A stretch of 33,882 nucleotides of DNA from CAYRPO01 sp964426305 (GTDB lineage Bacteria; Patescibacteriota; Saccharimonadia; Saccharimonadales; CAIOMD01): contig CAYRPO010000003.1 of NCBI GenBank assembly GCA_964426305.1, positions 1 to 33,882 on the forward strand. Reading direction: 5' to 3'. Both the position numbers and the translations under genes were made by a program. Positions 31,828 to 33,882 of the stretch are shown here, in pieces. Below the pieces are notes generated by a model that searched no databases, was not told the origin of the DNA, and saw nothing but the letters and a program-made list of their open reading frames with translations. Each line of letters starts with the position of its first letter. Position 1 is the stretch's first letter.

Positions 31828-32472
31828 CTAATCTGTTGTAGATGTCTTAATTTCCTCGTCGATTTGCGCTGAGAATTTTTCGAATGAATCGATATCTTGG
31901 TTGTTCATTTTTTTGCCGTTGATGAAGAATGTTGGAGTACCTTCAACACCTTTTTGCGTGCCTTCGTTCTTGTCGGCATTGATCGTACTATTCACCGCTT
32001 CGCTTGCGTAGTCAGTATCATATTTGGAGACATCTAGTCCAAGCTGTTCAGCATAGTTTTTGAATACGCCGCGCGGATCGGGTATTGACTCCCATGCCGA
32101 CTGTTGCGAAAACAGCTGGTCATACATCTCAAAGAACTTGCCTTGCAGGCCAGCAGCTTCTGCGGCACGATGCGCCGCGCGAGCATTTTGATGCAACTGC
32201 TCTAGTGGAAAATGTCGGAACGTCCACTTGATATCGTTTTTGTATTTTTCTTGTAGTTGTTTCGTGACAGGATGAAACAAGCTACACGCAGGGCACTGAA
32301 AGTCAGCGTACTCTATGACCTCGACGTTTTTCGCGTTACCGCCAACTGAATGGCTACTCACCGATCCACCACCGCTCGTACTTGGCGCGCTTGACTTATT
32401 GCTTGTCAGTATAAATAAGCCGCCAAGGCTCAGTATGACTACGCCAAGCACTACTAAAAATCTGTTATCCAT
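31828..32472 (-). CDS. DsbA-like thiol-disulfide oxidoreductase, membrane anchored
   Basis: 214 aa. An N-terminal anchor (about 4-23), a Ser/Gly-rich linker (25-47) and a thioredoxin fold with the active site C60-P-A-C63 and the cis-Pro loop GTP180. The inserted helical domain (about 85-165) is that of DsbA/DSBA-like thioredoxins. It should oxidise cysteine pairs of exported proteins, a function consistent with the Cys-pair surface proteins encoded at 18631-28295. GGAG 8 nt before the ATG. A TATACT box lies about 26 nt upstream in the shared divergent promoter region. Confidence 0.93.
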   Translation of the reverse strand: MDNRFLVVLGVVILSLGGLFILTSNKSSAPSTSGGGSVSSHSVGGNAKNVEVIEYADFQCPACSLFHPVTKQLQEKYKNDIKWTFRHFPLEQLHQNARAAHRAAEAAGLQGKFFEMYDQLFSQQSAWESIPDPRGVFKNYAEQLGLDVSKYDTDYASEAVNSTINADKNEGTQKGVEGTPTFFINGKKMNNQDIDSFEKFSAQIDEEIKTSTTD

Positions 32473-32514
32473 GTCTGTCTCCGCTAATGTTTCTATAGTA
32501 TACCAGCTTTAAGG

Positions 32515-32520
32515 TACACT
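32515..32520 (+). promoter_or_regulatory. -10 box of the CBS-domain gene
   Basis: TACACT, 6 nt before ATG 32527; leaderless prediction. Confidence 0.45.
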
Positions 32521-32526
32521 AGTCGT

Positions 32527-33552
32527 ATGACTCTGACCATAATCGCCTTCGTTTTACTGCTATGCCTAACGCTCTATGGCATTTTGCTTGTACGCAGTTT
32601 CGAGTATATGAGTATCACGGAACTGAAACGCCAAGCTCGAGCTGGCAACCCTGACGCTGTCGTTGTGTACCCGGTACGGGCGTATGGCATGCAGCTTTGG
32701 ATATTACTTTGGTCTATTCTTGGTTTTCTAACAACCTGCATTATCTTGGTGCTGCACAGTATGGTTGGCTCTTGGCTTACTATTCTTGTGAATGTGCCAT
32801 TGATAGTGACAATCCATGCTGTATTGCCCTGGACGCGTCGTCCAAAACCAAGCCTGCACATGGCCGCTATCGTGAGTCCGTATGTTGAAAAAATACTGAG
32901 ACTGTTTTTTCCTGTCTTGAAGTGGCTCGAGAAATGGATCGGTCGCTGGATACAGCCTGAGCCACTTTTGTTGATCCAGAGCAAAGACGAGCTTGTAGAG
33001 ATCCTGCACCACAATGCCGAAGAATTTGACCATGTCAGTAAAGATGAGCTGAAAATTGCCGAAAACGCCTTATTGTTTGGAGATAAACTTGTCGGTGACC
33101 ACATGACTCCTTTGAATGCAGTGTTTTTTGTGAGTGCCGAAGAAACGTTGACGCCAGTTGTCTTGGGGGAAATGCATACGGCCGGGCATTCGCGTATGCC
33201 AGTCTACCAGGGTAGTAATCAAAATATTGTCGGAACGCTCTATCTGAAGGATGCGGCACGCATCAAGCAGCCAAAACCTGTCAGTGAAGTTATGCGGCCT
33301 GATGTGTATTACGTCAACGAACAGCAAACACTTGACCATGCGCTAAAAGGCTTTTTACGCACGAAGCATCATATGTTTGTGGTCGTAAACGAATTTGAGG
33401 ATGTAGTAGGTATTCTGACAATAGAGGATGTGCTTGAGCAGGTGATCGGTTCGCCGATCCGGGATGAATTTGATCAATTTGATGATATGCGAGCTGTTGC
33501 GGCGCATACGGCAACCGCCAAACACAAGGCACATGTCGGTGAGCACGTCTAG
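32527..33552 (+). CDS. CNNM/CorC-like membrane protein with tandem CBS domains
   Basis: 341 aa. Three membrane segments (about 2-23, 53-76 and 82-104) in place of a full DUF21 region, then a linker helix and two CBS domains (about 195-250, from DHMTPLNAVFF; and 258-315, from MRPDVYYVNE to IEDVLEQVIG), ending with the typical acidic DEFDQFDD. CBS pairs bind adenine nucleotides; the family is linked to magnesium or cobalt efflux. The short membrane part looks like a reduced DUF21 domain. There is no C-terminal CorC/HlyC domain. Confidence 0.85.
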   Translation: MTLTIIAFVLLLCLTLYGILLVRSFEYMSITELKRQARAGNPDAVVVYPVRAYGMQLWILLWSILGFLTTCIILVLHSMVGSWLTILVNVPLIVTIHAVLPWTRRPKPSLHMAAIVSPYVEKILRLFFPVLKWLEKWIGRWIQPEPLLLIQSKDELVEILHHNAEEFDHVSKDELKIAENALLFGDKLVGDHMTPLNAVFFVSAEETLTPVVLGEMHTAGHSRMPVYQGSNQNIVGTLYLKDAARIKQPKPVSEVMRPDVYYVNEQQTLDHALKGFLRTKHHMFVVVNEFEDVVGILTIEDVLEQVIGSPIRDEFDQFDDMRAVAAHTATAKHKAHVGEHV

Positions 33553-33563
33553 GGGCCAACAGG

Positions 33564-33572
33564 TGTTATAAT
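33564..33572 (+). promoter_or_regulatory. Extended -10 promoter upstream of the synthetase gene
   Basis: TGTTATAAT. Transcription would start near 33579, giving a ~128-nt leader before the synthetase ATG. Confidence 0.6.
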
Positions 33573-33579
33573 GATGCCA

Positions 33580-33636
33580 ATGACATTTAGAGGCACACAA
33601 TTCAATATGAACGTCTGGGTCGGTAGCTGTTTGTAG
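33580..33636 (+). CDS. Possible 18-aa leader peptide of the synthetase
   Basis: An ORF MTFRGTQFNMNVWVGSCL begins 7 nt after the extended -10, the spacing of a leaderless gene. It contains two Asn codons one codon apart. Its stop codon opens the loop of a hairpin (CTGTTTG 33627-33633 with CAAGCAG 33642-33648), so ribosome position would affect folding. A classical terminator is not evident downstream. It may be an attenuation-type leader, or chance. Confidence 0.35.
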   Translation: MTFRGTQFNMNVWVGSCL

Positions 33637-33706
33637 ACGCGCAAGCAGACTGCAAGGGGCCCAAGTTTAAAGAGCGACAGGTATTTGTTTAATTTTGGAG
33701 TTTTAG

Positions 33707-33882
33707 ATGAAGAGAACACTCAGTGGTGACGTAAAAGAGCATATCGGAAAAAGAGTATCGGTAAGTGGCTGGATACACAAAAAGCGATTACTCGGTGGCC
33801 TGAATTTTATCAATATTCGTGATCGACATGGATTGGTACAGGTACTTGTCGAAGAAAAGGCAGAGGTTGAGAAGTTACGTGG
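33707..33882 (+). CDS. Class II aminoacyl-tRNA synthetase (Asp or Asn), 5' part
   Basis: 58 residues before the window ends. MKRTLSGDVKEHIGKRVSVSGWIHKKRLLGGLNFINIRDRHGLVQVL is the N-terminal OB-fold anticodon-binding domain shared by archaeal-type or non-discriminating AspRS and AsnRS (GW-x-RxxGGLxFIxxRDxxGxxQ). The two cannot be separated from this fragment; AspRS is slightly favoured. GGAG lies 7 nt before the ATG. Confidence 0.82.
   Translation, partial: MKRTLSGDVKEHIGKRVSVSGWIHKKRLLGGLNFINIRDRHGLVQVLVEEKAEVEKLR

Noticed and set aside
33579..33706. T-box leader for the synthetase
   Set aside because: No T-box motif or specifier loop and no antiterminator/terminator pair could be found.
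1..33882. Alternative genetic code (TGA as Gly, as in Absconditabacteria/Gracilibacteria)
   Set aside because: TGA ends several genes with coupled downstream starts (for example 12039-12041), and no well-supported gene needs TGA readthrough.
1..33882. CRISPR array
   Set aside because: No regularly spaced short direct repeats were seen; the repeats present are tRNA-derived or cassette-type.

Overview
The window looks like a chromosomal piece of a Patescibacteria/CPR bacterium, most probably a Saccharibacteria (TM7) relative. The evidence is short dense gene layout, many lineage-type membrane and surface proteins of unknown function, a DUF6325/SHOCT pair, a PF10081-type hydrolase, argS, and use of the standard code (TGA is a genuine stop at many gene ends). 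This placement is an inference; no rRNA or marker phylogeny is in the window.

Layout. (1) 1-5192 is an accessory island. It opens with the 3' end of a tRNA, followed by two further copies of that T-arm/acceptor block that are split by structured inserts, each backed by a hairpin terminator. Three unrelated genes (trypsin-like protease; secreted protein with a catalytically dead CHAP-like domain; 111-aa unknown) lie in one direction, and each is followed within 25 nt of its stop codon by the same ~38-bp repeat, a cassette-like arrangement. An IS4-family element has landed in the second repeat, just upstream of the promoter of the third gene. (2) 5193-18204 is backbone: membrane proteins, YdeI-like protein, cupredoxin-like protein, AEC transporter, PF10081 hydrolase, a Rossmann oxidoreductase, argS, a pore-less voltage-sensor protein, a MacB-type ABC exporter, and SHOCT/DUF6325 proteins. 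(3) 18631-28295 is a one-directional cell-surface cluster: a PKD protein, two paralogous secreted beta-sandwich proteins, two membrane-anchored DUF916-like partners, a tail-fibre-like protein and three single-pass membrane proteins. The logic resembles the WxL/DUF916 surface complexes of Gram-positive bacteria. (4) 28296-31603 holds a cobalamin-type riboswitch with a terminator whose U-tract abuts the start codon of an unknown zinc-ribbon protein, and a CPA2/Kef-type antiporter. (5) 31570-33882 carries a 30-codon micro-gene, a DsbA-like thiol oxidoreductase, a CBS-domain protein and the start of an Asp/Asn-type tRNA synthetase preceded by a possible 18-aa leader peptide.

Expression. More than a dozen transcription-unit-leading genes have a -10 box (often extended, TGnTATACT type) ending only 6-11 nt before the start codon, so their mRNAs are predicted to be leaderless; internal operon genes and a few leading genes use Shine-Dalgarno sites. 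The 100-N gap at 26568-26667 is flanked by identical 55-bp sequences and is probably a scaffolding artefact inside one intact gene.
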